From an uncultured Actinomycetes bacterium (lineage in GTDB: Bacteria > Actinomycetota > Coriobacteriia > Coriobacteriales > Atopobiaceae), in NCBI GenBank assembly GCA_900314645.1, contig OMWB01000011.1, positions 26,944 to 90,943 on the forward strand: DNA of 64,000 bases. The letters run 5' to 3'. The notes beneath the pieces are model-generated. The model did no database searches and was not told the DNA's origin. It was given only the letters and a program-made list of their open reading frames with translations. A program made the translations under genes and the position numbers. Position 1 is the first letter of the stretch; every line of letters begins with the position of its first letter. This document shows, in pieces, positions 46,972 to 54,718 of the stretch.

Positions 46972-47888
46972 CAGAACCACTGCTTAAGGTCAGGGACCTG
47001 ACCCAGCACTTCCGTATGTCGCGAACCTTCACGGTGAAGGCCGTCAACGGCGTGTCGTTCGACATCTACCCGGGCGAGACCTATGGCCTCGTGGGCGAGT
47101 CTGGCTCTGGTAAGACCACCATCGGCCGCAGCATCATTCGCCTGTACAACCCCACGGCGGGCAGCGTGGTCTTTGAGGGCAAAGAGATTACGGGCAAGCT
47201 CGATCGCGAGACCGAGAAGATGCTCCGCGAGGATATGCAGATGATCTTCCAAGACCCGATGAGCTCGCTCAACCCGCGCAAGAAGGTGGGCGACATCATC
47301 GGCGAGGGCTTGGACATTCATCACCGTTACGCGAGCTCAGCAGAGCGCGACAACGCCATCAGCGAGATGCTGAGCAAGGTGGGCCTCTCCCCGGCACATG
47401 CCGAGCGCTACCCGCACCAGTTCTCTGGTGGTCAGCGTCAGCGCGTAGGCATTGCGCGTGCGCTGGTCATGAATCCCAAGCTCATCATCGCTGACGAGTG
47501 CATCTCCGCGTTGGACGTGTCCATTCAGGCGCAGGTCGTCAACCTGATGAAGGACATCCAGGACAGCACGGGCTGCGCGTATCTGTTCATCGCGCACGAC
47601 CTCTCGATGGTGAAGTACATCTCTGACCGCATCGGCGTGCTGCACCTTGGCTACATGGTTGAGACCGGCACGACGGAGGAGATCTTCGCCAACCCCGTGC
47701 ACCCGTACACCAAGAGCCTGCTTTCGGCCGTCCCCATCCCCAACCCGGAGGTTGAGAAGCGTCGCAAGTCCATCGCCTACGACTACAAGACTTCGGGGAT
47801 TGACTACACCAAGGGTACCGAGCATCCGCTTGAGGGTACCCACAGCGTGCTTTGCACCGACGAGGAGCTCGCTCGCTGGACTGCTTAG
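46968..47888 (+). CDS. oppF: Peptide ABC transporter ATP-binding protein OppF
   Basis: A 306-residue ATPase partner of OppD. Walker A is GESGSGKTT, the signature is FSGGQRQRVG, Walker B is LIIADECISAL, and HPYTKSLLSAVP is in the C-terminal domain. It ends the operon. A 35-bp-stem hairpin lies 11 bp after the stop, shared with the convergent purine gene. Confidence 0.95.
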   Translation: MTEPLLKVRDLTQHFRMSRTFTVKAVNGVSFDIYPGETYGLVGESGSGKTTIGRSIIRLYNPTAGSVVFEGKEITGKLDRETEKMLREDMQMIFQDPMSSLNPRKKVGDIIGEGLDIHHRYASSAERDNAISEMLSKVGLSPAHAERYPHQFSGGQRQRVGIARALVMNPKLIIADECISALDVSIQAQVVNLMKDIQDSTGCAYLFIAHDLSMVKYISDRIGVLHLGYMVETGTTEEIFANPVHPYTKSLLSAVPIPNPEVEKRRKSIAYDYKTSGIDYTKGTEHPLEGTHSVLCTDEELARWTA

Positions 47889-47899
47889 TCAAGGTTTCG

Positions 47900-47977
47900 A
47901 GTGACCGAAAGGGGTAGCCCCCAAAGGTCACCAGCCTTGTTGCTGGTGACCTTTGGGGGCTACCCCTTTCGGTCACT
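47900..47977. repeat. Long perfect inverted repeat (35-bp arms) between oppF and the AICAR transformylase gene
   Basis: Arms 47900-47934 and 47943-47977 pair perfectly over 35 bp with an 8-nt loop. Each arm is itself a dyad: GTGACC and GGTCAC around GGGGTAGCCCC, relating it to the repeats after nadE and elsewhere. It lies between two convergent genes, 11 and 12 bp from their stops. Confidence 0.95.
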
Positions 47978-47989
47978 GAGGATTCGCTC

Positions 47990-49171
47990 TTAGTGGTGGA
48001 AGAGCCTCATGCCGGTGAAGCACATGGCGATGCCGTACTTGTCGGCCGTCTCGATGACGTTGTCGTCACGGATGGAGCCGCCGGGCTCGGCGATGAACTC
48101 GACGCCGGACTTGTGAGCGCGCTCGACGTTGTCGCCGAACGGGAAGAACGCGTCGGAGCCAACGGTGACGCCAGTCTGCGTGGCGATCCACTCAGCCTTC
48201 TCCTCGCGGGTGAGGGGCTCGGGGCGCACGGCAAACCACTTCTGCCACTCGCCGTCACGCAGGACGTCGTCGCACTCCTCGCCGATGTAGACGTCGATGG
48301 CGTTGTCGCGGTTGGCGCGGCGGATGCCCTCAACAAACTGCAGGCCAAGTACCTTGGGATGCTGACGGAGGTACCAGGTGTCGGCCTTGTTGCCGGCAAG
48401 GCGGGTGCAGTGCACGCGGCTCTGCTGGCCGGCGCCGACGCCGATGGCCTGGCCGTCCTTGACGTAGCAGACCGAGTTGGACTGCGTGTACTTGAGGGTG
48501 ATGAGCGAGATGATCATGTCGCGGATGGCGCTCTCGGGAACGTCCTTGCGCTTGGTCACGAAGTTGCTGACCAGCTCAGCGTCCACCTTATAGAAGTTGT
48601 GACCCTGCTCGAAGGTGATGCCAAAGACGTCCTTGGTCTCGATCGGGGCGCACTCGTAGGTGGGGTCGATCTGCACGACGTTGTAGTTGCCGCCCTTCTT
48701 CTGGGCGAGGATGGCCAGCGCTTCGTCGGTGTAGCCAGGAGCGATGATGCCGTCAGAGACCTCAGGCTTGAGGTAACGGGCCACGTCGGCGTCGCAGATG
48801 TCGGACAGGGCTGCCCAGTCACCATAGGAGCTCATACGGTCAGCGCCGCGAGCGCGAATGTAGGCGCAGGCGATGGGGGAGGGATCGGGCATGGTGTCAG
48901 GCACGAAGTAGATCTGACGGTCGATGTCAGAGAGCGGGGTGCCCACAGCGGCGCCAGCAGGCGAGACGTGCTTGAAGGAGGCGGCGCAGGGAAGGCCAGT
49001 GGCCTCCTTGAGGTCGCGCACCAGCTGCCAGCTGTTCAGTGCGTCGAGGAAGTTGATGAAGCCAGGCTTGCCCTGCAGGACGGTGACGGGCAGGTCAGAC
49101 CCATCCTTCATAAAGATGCGGGCCGGCTTCTGGTTGGGGTTCATACCATACTTGAGCTCAAGTTCGTTCAT
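47990..49171 (-). CDS. AICAR formyltransferase, stand-alone (PurH N-terminal cyclohydrolase absent)
   Basis: A 393-residue enzyme converting AICAR with 10-formyl-THF to FAICAR, the ninth step of purine synthesis. It covers only the transformylase half of PurH: KYGMNPNQKPA and AASFKHVSPAGAAVG (catalytic Lys-His) are near the N-terminus, and FFPFGDNVERAHKSGV is near the end. The ~200-residue IMP cyclohydrolase domain is missing and is replaced by the PurO gene upstream. ATG at 49171 follows TTGGAG; a TTG four codons earlier is possible. A 17-bp-stem nested repeat lies between it and purO. Confidence 0.92.
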   Translation of the reverse strand: MNELELKYGMNPNQKPARIFMKDGSDLPVTVLQGKPGFINFLDALNSWQLVRDLKEATGLPCAASFKHVSPAGAAVGTPLSDIDRQIYFVPDTMPDPSPIACAYIRARGADRMSSYGDWAALSDICDADVARYLKPEVSDGIIAPGYTDEALAILAQKKGGNYNVVQIDPTYECAPIETKDVFGITFEQGHNFYKVDAELVSNFVTKRKDVPESAIRDMIISLITLKYTQSNSVCYVKDGQAIGVGAGQQSRVHCTRLAGNKADTWYLRQHPKVLGLQFVEGIRRANRDNAIDVYIGEECDDVLRDGEWQKWFAVRPEPLTREEKAEWIATQTGVTVGSDAFFPFGDNVERAHKSGVEFIAEPGGSIRDDNVIETADKYGIAMCFTGMRLFHH

Positions 49172-49194
49172 GGGGTTCTCCAATCTTCGGGGAA

Positions 49195-49278
49195 GAGGGA
49201 TGCCAAGGTTGCCTGCTCAAACAATCCTCGCCGCAAAGAGCGCGGCTGCGGAACTCGCATTCAACCTTGGCATCCCTC
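49195..49278. repeat. Nested inverted repeat of the GTTGCCTGCTCA family, inside the purO operon
   Basis: Arms 49195-49211 and 49262-49278 pair perfectly over 17 bp. The interior repeats the left and right core motifs of the element at 7018-7134 almost exactly, but lacks its large central hairpin. It lies between purO and the transformylase gene, 57 bp after the purO stop. Confidence 0.88.
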
Positions 49279-49335
49279 CCCTTAGTTGCATCAGTTAATC
49301 AATAAAGATGGCGCGTCGCTTCGCGACGCCCTTAG

Positions 49336-49971
49336 TTAGTCGCCCAGGTGCTTGTTGTAGATCTTCACGTCGCCGTGGACGTTGGTGTAGAGGCTGATCT
49401 TGTTGTCCTCGTTGAGGGCGGCCCAAACCTCGTCGGGGGTGGGAAGCTTGACCTCGATGGGCTCGCCAACAAAGCTGGGCAGGGGGTTGCCATCGCCCAC
49501 ATAGGTGGAAAGGAAGTAGCCAACGCCCTCGTCGGCACCCTCGTACGCGAAGAACTCGCGCAGGCAGCGGCCGCTCTCCTGATGCTTCAGGATGGAGAGC
49601 TCAAAGCTGCCGTCAGCGTAGAGGACGGTGGAGATGCGCGGGGTGAAGTTGGGCGCGTCGGGCTCGAACTCACGAACCATGCAGCCGTCGCGGAAGCTGC
49701 CCTTCTCGACGATGGTGTCGGTCTGGTCACCGTTGGTCACGACAAGCGCGTCGCCCATGGTGCGCACGGGGTGGTAGATGATGAGGCTGGGGTCCTCAAC
49801 CAGCTCGGGCTGGTGAGCCTCGGTGCGGATGCCGTCCTCGGTCTCAACAAAGATGCGGTTGCGGCTGTTGAAGCTGCGGCCCATGATCCAGTAGTACACG
49901 ACGCCTTGGCCAACGACGATGCCGCGGCCGGGGTAGGGGTTGTTCTTCAGAAGCTCGACGAGGTCCTTCAC
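49336..49971 (-). CDS. purO: IMP cyclohydrolase, archaeal PurO type
   Basis: A 211-residue enzyme closing FAICAR to IMP, the last step of purine synthesis. It starts at a GTG (49971) after GGAGAGGAG. NNPYPGRGIVVG and YWIMGRSFNSRNR near the N-terminus and the YADGSFELSILK and FLSTYVGDGNPLPSF segments match the PurO family, known first from archaea. It is cotranscribed with the transformylase gene, so the two genes together replace bifunctional PurH. A ZTP-type riboswitch and terminator precede it. Confidence 0.92.
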   Translation of the reverse strand: MKDLVELLKNNPYPGRGIVVGQGVVYYWIMGRSFNSRNRIFVETEDGIRTEAHQPELVEDPSLIIYHPVRTMGDALVVTNGDQTDTIVEKGSFRDGCMVREFEPDAPNFTPRISTVLYADGSFELSILKHQESGRCLREFFAYEGADEGVGYFLSTYVGDGNPLPSFVGEPIEVKLPTPDEVWAALNEDNKISLYTNVHGDVKIYNKHLGD

Positions 49972-50004
49972 GTGGTTCTCCTCTCCTTCGGCCTGCCCGC
50001 AAAC

Positions 50005-50045
50005 AAAAAAGGCAAGCCACTCTCCTTACGAAACGTGACTTGCCC
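50005..50045 (-). terminator. Riboswitch expression-platform terminator before purO
   Basis: On the minus strand GTGACTTGCC mirrored as GGCAAGTCAC pairs with GTGGCTTGCC (one G-U pair) around a 14-nt loop and is followed by six T. Its 5' arm overlaps the CTGGGCA end of the aptamer, so ligand-stabilised folding would block the terminator: an ON switch. Confidence 0.8.
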
Positions 50046-50125
50046 AGACGGTCGGCGATATGTGACGCGCTGCTCCACCGCGGTTGCCCGCGACTATCCG
50101 TCAGTCACAGCGCGTGTATGGAGCA
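50041..50125 (-). ncRNA. ZTP (pfl) riboswitch candidate controlling purO and AICAR transformylase
   Basis: Read on the minus strand, the leader contains GTGACTGACGG, then ACCGCGGTGGAGC, then GCCGACCGTCTGGGCA. These match the order and the most conserved bases of the pfl motif, the aptamer for ZTP/ZMP. ZMP is AICAR, the substrate of the transformylase in this operon, so the regulatory logic fits. Recognition is by eye. A covariance-model search against Rfam's ZMP-ZTP family would settle it. Confidence 0.75.
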
Positions 50126-50206
50126 ACTCTAGCATGCCAGCGGTAAGAAATTGCCCGCGAACGGCAGAAACCCACGTAATCCAACAATTGGACGAGAGAA
50201 ATCGCT

Positions 50207-50701
50207 CTACTCCCATGCCTCCATGACGGCAATCGCGTCTGTTGGCGTGACCGTTGGCACTACTGCCTTGGCGAGCATCCCTTTGTCCCAAGTGACCACA
50301 AGGTCTGCCCTTGTGCGCTTGGACGCTGCTCGGACAAGGTTGTCCTCAAGGTCTCCATCCACGGTACGCCATTTGGATGCGAGCCACACATCTGAGAGGT
50401 CTATGCCGACAGGCGTTGCGACCTCCTGCATGTTGTCCACTACACCCCAGGCAATGCGTTGAATCGCTTGGGCATCAACTTCGGAGAGCGTGCCTTGTTG
50501 AGCTCGGACGATACGCTTATACTCGCTTCCCACGACGTAGAACACGTCCTTGATGATGGGGGCTGGAAACGCAAGCTCGATGCCGAGCTGCAATGCGCAA
50601 TCGACAAAAGCCTGAGACTCTGCTGCATGTGGGCGATTGGGCAGGTACTGGTCAAGCCATACGTTGGTGTCAACAAGTACGATGTGGCTTTGTCTGCTCA
50701 C
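50207..50701 (-). CDS. PIN-domain toxin (VapC-like)
   Basis: A 164-residue putative RNase toxin. The PIN core acidic residues appear as VLVDTNVWLDQY (first Asp), a central Asp/Glu region (LPD/SDVWLASK) and DLVVTWDKGM near the C-terminus. It is slightly longer than typical VapC. The start overlaps the antitoxin stop by 4 bp (ATGA), the classic antitoxin-first arrangement. Confidence 0.85.
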   Translation of the reverse strand: MSRQSHIVLVDTNVWLDQYLPNRPHAAESQAFVDCALQLGIELAFPAPIIKDVFYVVGSEYKRIVRAQQGTLSEVDAQAIQRIAWGVVDNMQEVATPVGIDLSDVWLASKWRTVDGDLEDNLVRAASKRTRADLVVTWDKGMLAKAVVPTVTPTDAIAVMEAWE

Positions 50702-51072
50702 CAGATGCCTCTTTCCTGCATGCGCTCAACGAGGGCATCTGCGTAACGGTCTCTGTCGGACACGTCCGAGGACGGCATTGCTCCCGTCGGGTCTACTCCG
50801 AGTTCGACGAGCCCCTCTACGAAGAGCGCCCGTCCACGACGAATGGCCGCAAGCTTCGTCGCTGCGTTCTCTGAGGCGCTCTCATCTTGCACGCGCAAGC
50901 CAAGAACGCGCTCAACCTGACGCAGATCTGCCGTACCATGAGCGATCTTTTGCCAGAGCGCTCGTATGAGCTGAGTTGGGTTGGTGCCCGCCTCAGTGAG
51001 AACCGCGTCTCCGGCTGTCTTCAGTCTGCCGTCAAGGCGAATGTTCATTTGGGAAAGTGTTTGCGCTTCCAT
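50698..51072 (-). CDS. RelB/DinJ-type antitoxin
   Basis: A 124-residue protein whose N-terminus, MNIRLDGRLKTAGDAVLTEAG followed by NPTQLIRALW, is a ribbon-helix-helix DNA-binding motif of RelB/DinJ type. The C-terminal part should neutralise the adjacent PIN toxin. RelB-type antitoxins usually pair with RelE/YafQ toxins, so pairing with a PIN toxin is a less common combination. It is probably autoregulated, as is usual for the family. Confidence 0.82.
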   Translation of the reverse strand: MEAQTLSQMNIRLDGRLKTAGDAVLTEAGTNPTQLIRALWQKIAHGTADLRQVERVLGLRVQDESASENAATKLAAIRRGRALFVEGLVELGVDPTGAMPSSDVSDRDRYADALVERMQERGIW

Positions 51073-51149
51073 GCGTGGGCGCCCTTCAAAGAGAAGCTAG
51101 CATGCTAGCTCACATAGTAGCAGAACCAAAGACCAGCACGAAAGGCATT

Positions 51150-51201
51150 AAAAAAAGACGCCTCGGGCCCAACCGACACCTTTGTCTGCTGGGCCCGAGG
51201 A
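51150..51201 (-). terminator. Intrinsic terminator of the lipoprotein gene
   Basis: On the minus strand CCTCGGGCCC (51191-51200) pairs with GGGCCCGAGG (51161-51170), followed by GCGTC and a run of six or more T. It is 26 bp after the lipoprotein stop and also precedes the toxin-antitoxin pair. Confidence 0.85.
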
Positions 51202-51226
51202 CGCCGGTTATATTAAACAGAGCCCA

Positions 51227-51898
51227 TTACCCAATCAGCGTCGGATCAAGTGCGGAGCTTGCGAAGTCCACGAACTGGATGGTCTTTACGGTCAGGTCAT
51301 TGACGAGGCTTGCGTCGTCCATGTCAATACTGGAGTCGAGCATCTCGTTGAACTCCACTGAGAAGCGGATGGGGCCCCTGTCAAAGTTAGCGCGCGTGCC
51401 GTACTCGCCAACCATGTCGAAGCCCTGGAACTCGAAGCCTGCATTGATGAGGTCCTGGCCGGTCTTGCCTGTCAGCGCCTCCTGCTCTTCTGGGGTGAGA
51501 AGCTCGGCCGAGAGATCCTCGACGCTTGAGATCGGCGCGGAGCCCACAATCTCGAGGACCTTGTCGGCATAAGACTCATCAAGGAAGTCGAGATCGTTGA
51601 TTTGGTCGCACTGCTCGGCCGTGATGTCGGCAACCACGCGCATGGGGGTTCCATCCAGCACAAGGGCGCAGATGTAGTGGTTCTCATCCCACGCCGTGGC
51701 CTCAAGCTCAGACTCGATGGCGAGGACGTCTCCGAGCGTCTTCAGGCTGGAGATGTCTGCCGTTGCAGCTCCTGCTTCGCTCGTAGTGGCGGGAGTTGTG
51801 TCGGTTGCGGTGTCCGTGCGCTGGGCGCAGCCGGCAAGGGGCATGAAGGAAAGCGAAAGTGCGAGAGCGGCGGCAATGGTCTTGGTAGTAGTTCTCAT
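51227..51898 (-). CDS. Hypothetical exported lipoprotein
   Basis: A 223-residue protein with a lysine- and threonine-bearing signal peptide and the lipobox LAGC (lipidated Cys near residue 24), then a Thr/Ala-rich linker. The mature part is acidic with no domain I recognise. It is monocistronic, with its own intrinsic terminator. Function unknown. Confidence 0.78.
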   Translation of the reverse strand: MRTTTKTIAAALALSLSFMPLAGCAQRTDTATDTTPATTSEAGAATADISSLKTLGDVLAIESELEATAWDENHYICALVLDGTPMRVVADITAEQCDQINDLDFLDESYADKVLEIVGSAPISSVEDLSAELLTPEEQEALTGKTGQDLINAGFEFQGFDMVGEYGTRANFDRGPIRFSVEFNEMLDSSIDMDDASLVNDLTVKTIQFVDFASSALDPTLIG

Positions 51899-51980
51899 GA
51901 GGGACCTGCTTTCTTTGAGTGACCTGCGTAGGTATTAAATGATACCCGCAGGTTGTGCGCCTTATTCTGACGGTGGACAC

Positions 51981-52940
51981 CTAGTGGTAGACAACGTTGC
52001 GGAGCTGTTTGTTGGCTACGTATCGCTGCACGTTCTGGGTGCAGATGTTCACCACGTTCTCGAGCGTAACGGGCAGATGCCAGAAGCCCGCGACGTGGGG
52101 CGTGATGAGCGCGTTGGGCTGCTGCCACAGTGGATGATCTGCGGGAAGTGGCTCTGGGGAAGTCACGTCGAGCGCGGCGCCAGCCAGGTGACCAGAAGCA
52201 AGGGCCTCTACCAGCGCATCGCTGACCACAAGGTCGCCTCTGCCAGCGTTGGCGAAGATGGCCCCTGGCTTCATGCGAGCGAGGAAGTCCGCGTTTACCA
52301 GGCCACGAGTCTGGGGCGTGCTGGGCAAGAACGCCACCACGACGTCCGCCTGAGGCAGAAGGTCGGGCAAGTCGTCCATGGTATGAATCTCGGCAAAGGG
52401 TTCGGGGCCTTCAGGCGCAAAACTCGGAAGCGTGCGCTTGATGCCAATGACACGTGAGCCCAGTGCGTGCATGATCGAGGCAAAGCAGATGCCGATGTTG
52501 CCCGCGCCGAGAACCAGCACGTTGGCCCCTACGGGGCTGGTGACAGTGCCGTGCTCGCCCCACGTGCCCGAGAACTGATCGTCACGATACAGCGGGAGCT
52601 TCTTCATCAGGGCGTAGACCATAGCTGCCGTGTGCTCGGATACTGCTTGGCCGTAGGCGCCAACGCTGTTGGTGAGGAGCACGTCCTTGGCGAGGATGCC
52701 GGGAACCACATAGGGGTCGGCACCTGCGGAGGTCAGCTGAAGCCAGTGCAGGTTTGGCGCGTCAGACAGCAGCTCGCGCGGGACATTGCCGATGATGACG
52801 TCGGCCTGACGGACCATCTCGGCGGTGACGTCGGCGGGAAGTGCCTGCACGATATGGGCGCCAGGTGCTGCCGCCTGAAACTTCTTGAGGTGCTCGGGTG
52901 TTGCGGGCAGTGCTACCAGCAGGTTATTGATTGCAGGCAT
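51981..52940 (-). CDS. D-isomer-specific 2-hydroxyacid dehydrogenase
   Basis: A 319-residue NAD(P)-dependent oxidoreductase. The Rossmann motif VLGAGNIGICFASIMHALG is near residue 145. The catalytic Arg lies in NAGRGDLV, the Glu in SPEPLP and the His in TPHVAGFWH. It reduces a 2-keto acid to a D-hydroxy acid or the reverse; the substrate is unknown. The ATG at 52940 follows AAGGAGG. An 82-bp palindrome lies just upstream, after the glucosidase gene transcribed in the same direction. Confidence 0.9.
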   Translation of the reverse strand: MPAINNLLVALPATPEHLKKFQAAAPGAHIVQALPADVTAEMVRQADVIIGNVPRELLSDAPNLHWLQLTSAGADPYVVPGILAKDVLLTNSVGAYGQAVSEHTAAMVYALMKKLPLYRDDQFSGTWGEHGTVTSPVGANVLVLGAGNIGICFASIMHALGSRVIGIKRTLPSFAPEGPEPFAEIHTMDDLPDLLPQADVVVAFLPSTPQTRGLVNADFLARMKPGAIFANAGRGDLVVSDALVEALASGHLAGAALDVTSPEPLPADHPLWQQPNALITPHVAGFWHLPVTLENVVNICTQNVQRYVANKQLRNVVYH

Positions 52941-52976
52941 GAATCCTCCTTGAACTAGGTACATGCCCCCATTGTA

Positions 52977-53058
52977 CCTGTGTGGGTGCGTCCTGGGGGT
53001 AGCCCCCTAGGCGCACTAGTGCGCCTAGGGGGCTACCCCCAGGACGCACCCACACAGG
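52977..53058. repeat. Perfect 82-bp palindrome (41-bp arms, no spacer), GGGGGTAGCCCCC family
   Basis: Arms 52977-53017 and 53018-53058 are perfectly complementary with no intervening base; the centre is ACTAGT. Each arm contains a dyad around GGGGGTAGCCCCC. It lies 21 bp after the glucosidase stop (minus strand) and 36 bp before the next gene's start. Confidence 0.96.
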
Positions 53059-53079
53059 GGCGCACTCTTTTTGGCGAGC

Positions 53080-54513
53080 TTAGCCGAGCTCGGCGCCGTT
53101 GGACTTGCAGACCTTCTCATACCAGAAGAAGGAGTCCTTGCGGTAGCGGTTCATCTCCTTGAGGTCGAACTCATCGCGGTCCACGTAGATGAGGCCATAG
53201 CGCTTGGAGATGCCCTCGTGCGTGGAGATGAGGTCAAAAGCGCTCCAGGGGCTGTAGCCCATGAGGTTGACGCCGTCGGTGATGGCCTGCTGGCAAGCGA
53301 TGATGTGCTGGCGCAGATAATCGATGCGGTAGTCGTCGTGGATGCGCGGCACGCCATCCTCAAAGACCAGCTCGTCGCGCACGCCGCAGCCGTTCTCGGT
53401 GATGAGCAGCGGCAGGCGGTAGCGCTCCCACAGCTGGCGCAGCGTCACGCGCAGGCCTACGGGATCAACGCCCATGCCGTAGCTCGTCTTCTTCTGCAGC
53501 GGGTTGCTCACGTTAGCGGCGATGCCCGGGTAGGTCATGAGGCCGGTCATGAAGGCCACGCGGCCACCAGCGGCCTTTGCCTCGGCGATGACGCGCTGAC
53601 CCTCCTCCTCGTCAACGTACTTCGCGCAACCGGCGCCGTAGTAGTTGAACGCGATGAAGTCGGGGTGAGCATCGCGCAGGGCGGCCATGTCGTCCTCGGT
53701 GACGTCCTTGGGCTCGATGCCCTGGTCAACCCAGCGCTGCCACAGGGCCTCGGGGTAGGTGCCAAAGACGGCGGTGTCGAGGAACAGGCGGTTGCGCATC
53801 TGGTCCCAGTCCATGGCGGCAAGGTTGTCCTCGGGCGCGGAGCTGGCCGGATAGATGGCGGTGATGTTCGGCGCGGGAGCAATCCACACGTCGGGGCACA
53901 TCTCATGGCACATGATCATGGCCTTTGCTTGCGCCACCAGCATGTGGTGGTTGGCCTGCCACACGCCGCCCTTGTCCTTGTACTGGTCGCCCTGGAACAG
54001 CACCATCATGTTCTGCTCATTGATGGTGAGGAAGTACTTGACCTTGGGACCGTACTCCGTGAAGCAGATCTTGCAGTACTCAAGGAAGTCGTCGATGCAC
54101 TGGCGCGAGGCCCAGCCGCCGTACTTGTCCTGCAGGCACTGCGGCAGGTCAAAGTGGTAGAGCGTCACGACGGGCTCGATGCCATACTTGTGGCATTCGT
54201 CGATGACGTCGTGATAGTGCTGGACGCCCAGCGGGTTGGGCTCGCCTGTCCCCTGCGGAAGGATGCGCGGCCAGCCGATGGAGAAACGGAACTCTTTGAA
54301 GCCCATCTCGGCCATGAGGGCGATGTCTTCCTTGAAGCGGTGGTAGTGGTCGACGCCGTCGTTGAAGTCAGTGTAGCCCTCAGGAACTGGGGCGGTGTCG
54401 GATACGCACAGCGTGCGGCCATCCTCGAGATAGGCGCCCTCACACTGGTACGCGCTTGACGAAGCTCCCCATAAGAACCCCTCGGGAAACGGTTTGAGCT
54501 GCTTATAGTCCAT
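53080..54513 (-). CDS. 6-phospho-beta-glucosidase (glycoside hydrolase family 1)
   Basis: A 477-residue cytoplasmic GH1 enzyme that would hydrolyse phosphorylated beta-glucosides such as cellobiose-6-phosphate or salicin-6-phosphate. FPEGFLWGASSSAYQCEGAY is the N-terminal signature region, the acid/base Glu lies in FLTINEQN, and the nucleophile lies in LLITENGCG. No PTS gene is next to it. The ATG at 54513 follows GAGGAGAG. The gene is divergent from the HTH-aminotransferase gene. Confidence 0.9.
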   Translation of the reverse strand: MDYKQLKPFPEGFLWGASSSAYQCEGAYLEDGRTLCVSDTAPVPEGYTDFNDGVDHYHRFKEDIALMAEMGFKEFRFSIGWPRILPQGTGEPNPLGVQHYHDVIDECHKYGIEPVVTLYHFDLPQCLQDKYGGWASRQCIDDFLEYCKICFTEYGPKVKYFLTINEQNMMVLFQGDQYKDKGGVWQANHHMLVAQAKAMIMCHEMCPDVWIAPAPNITAIYPASSAPEDNLAAMDWDQMRNRLFLDTAVFGTYPEALWQRWVDQGIEPKDVTEDDMAALRDAHPDFIAFNYYGAGCAKYVDEEEGQRVIAEAKAAGGRVAFMTGLMTYPGIAANVSNPLQKKTSYGMGVDPVGLRVTLRQLWERYRLPLLITENGCGVRDELVFEDGVPRIHDDYRIDYLRQHIIACQQAITDGVNLMGYSPWSAFDLISTHEGISKRYGLIYVDRDEFDLKEMNRYRKDSFFWYEKVCKSNGAELG

Positions 54514-54633
54514 GCTCTCTCCTCTCACGGAATGTGCCTCCATGCGACTGGCGTATCAAATGGCGTGCGGGGCAAAGGCTCCCTGGCTTCATCTTTCGGC
54601 GGCAGGCAGGTGACAAGTGGCCTGTTGCCTATA

Positions 54634-54711
54634 AATTGAACTTTTGGACGTTACGCTAGCAGCTCTGTGCTACTCTGTTCAACATCAGACTACGAGAATT
54701 GAACTTTTGGA
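54634..54711 (+). promoter_or_regulatory. Paired 15-bp direct repeats in front of the HTH-aminotransferase gene
   Basis: AATTGAACTTTTGGA occurs at 54634-54648 and again at 54697-54711, exactly 63 bp apart, which is six turns of B-DNA. A TGCTACTCT extended -10-like sequence lies between them (54668-54676). The second copy ends 8 bp before the ATG. The arrangement suits cooperative binding or looping by the gene's own HTH domain. Confidence 0.55.
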
Positions 54712-54718
54712 GCACCGA

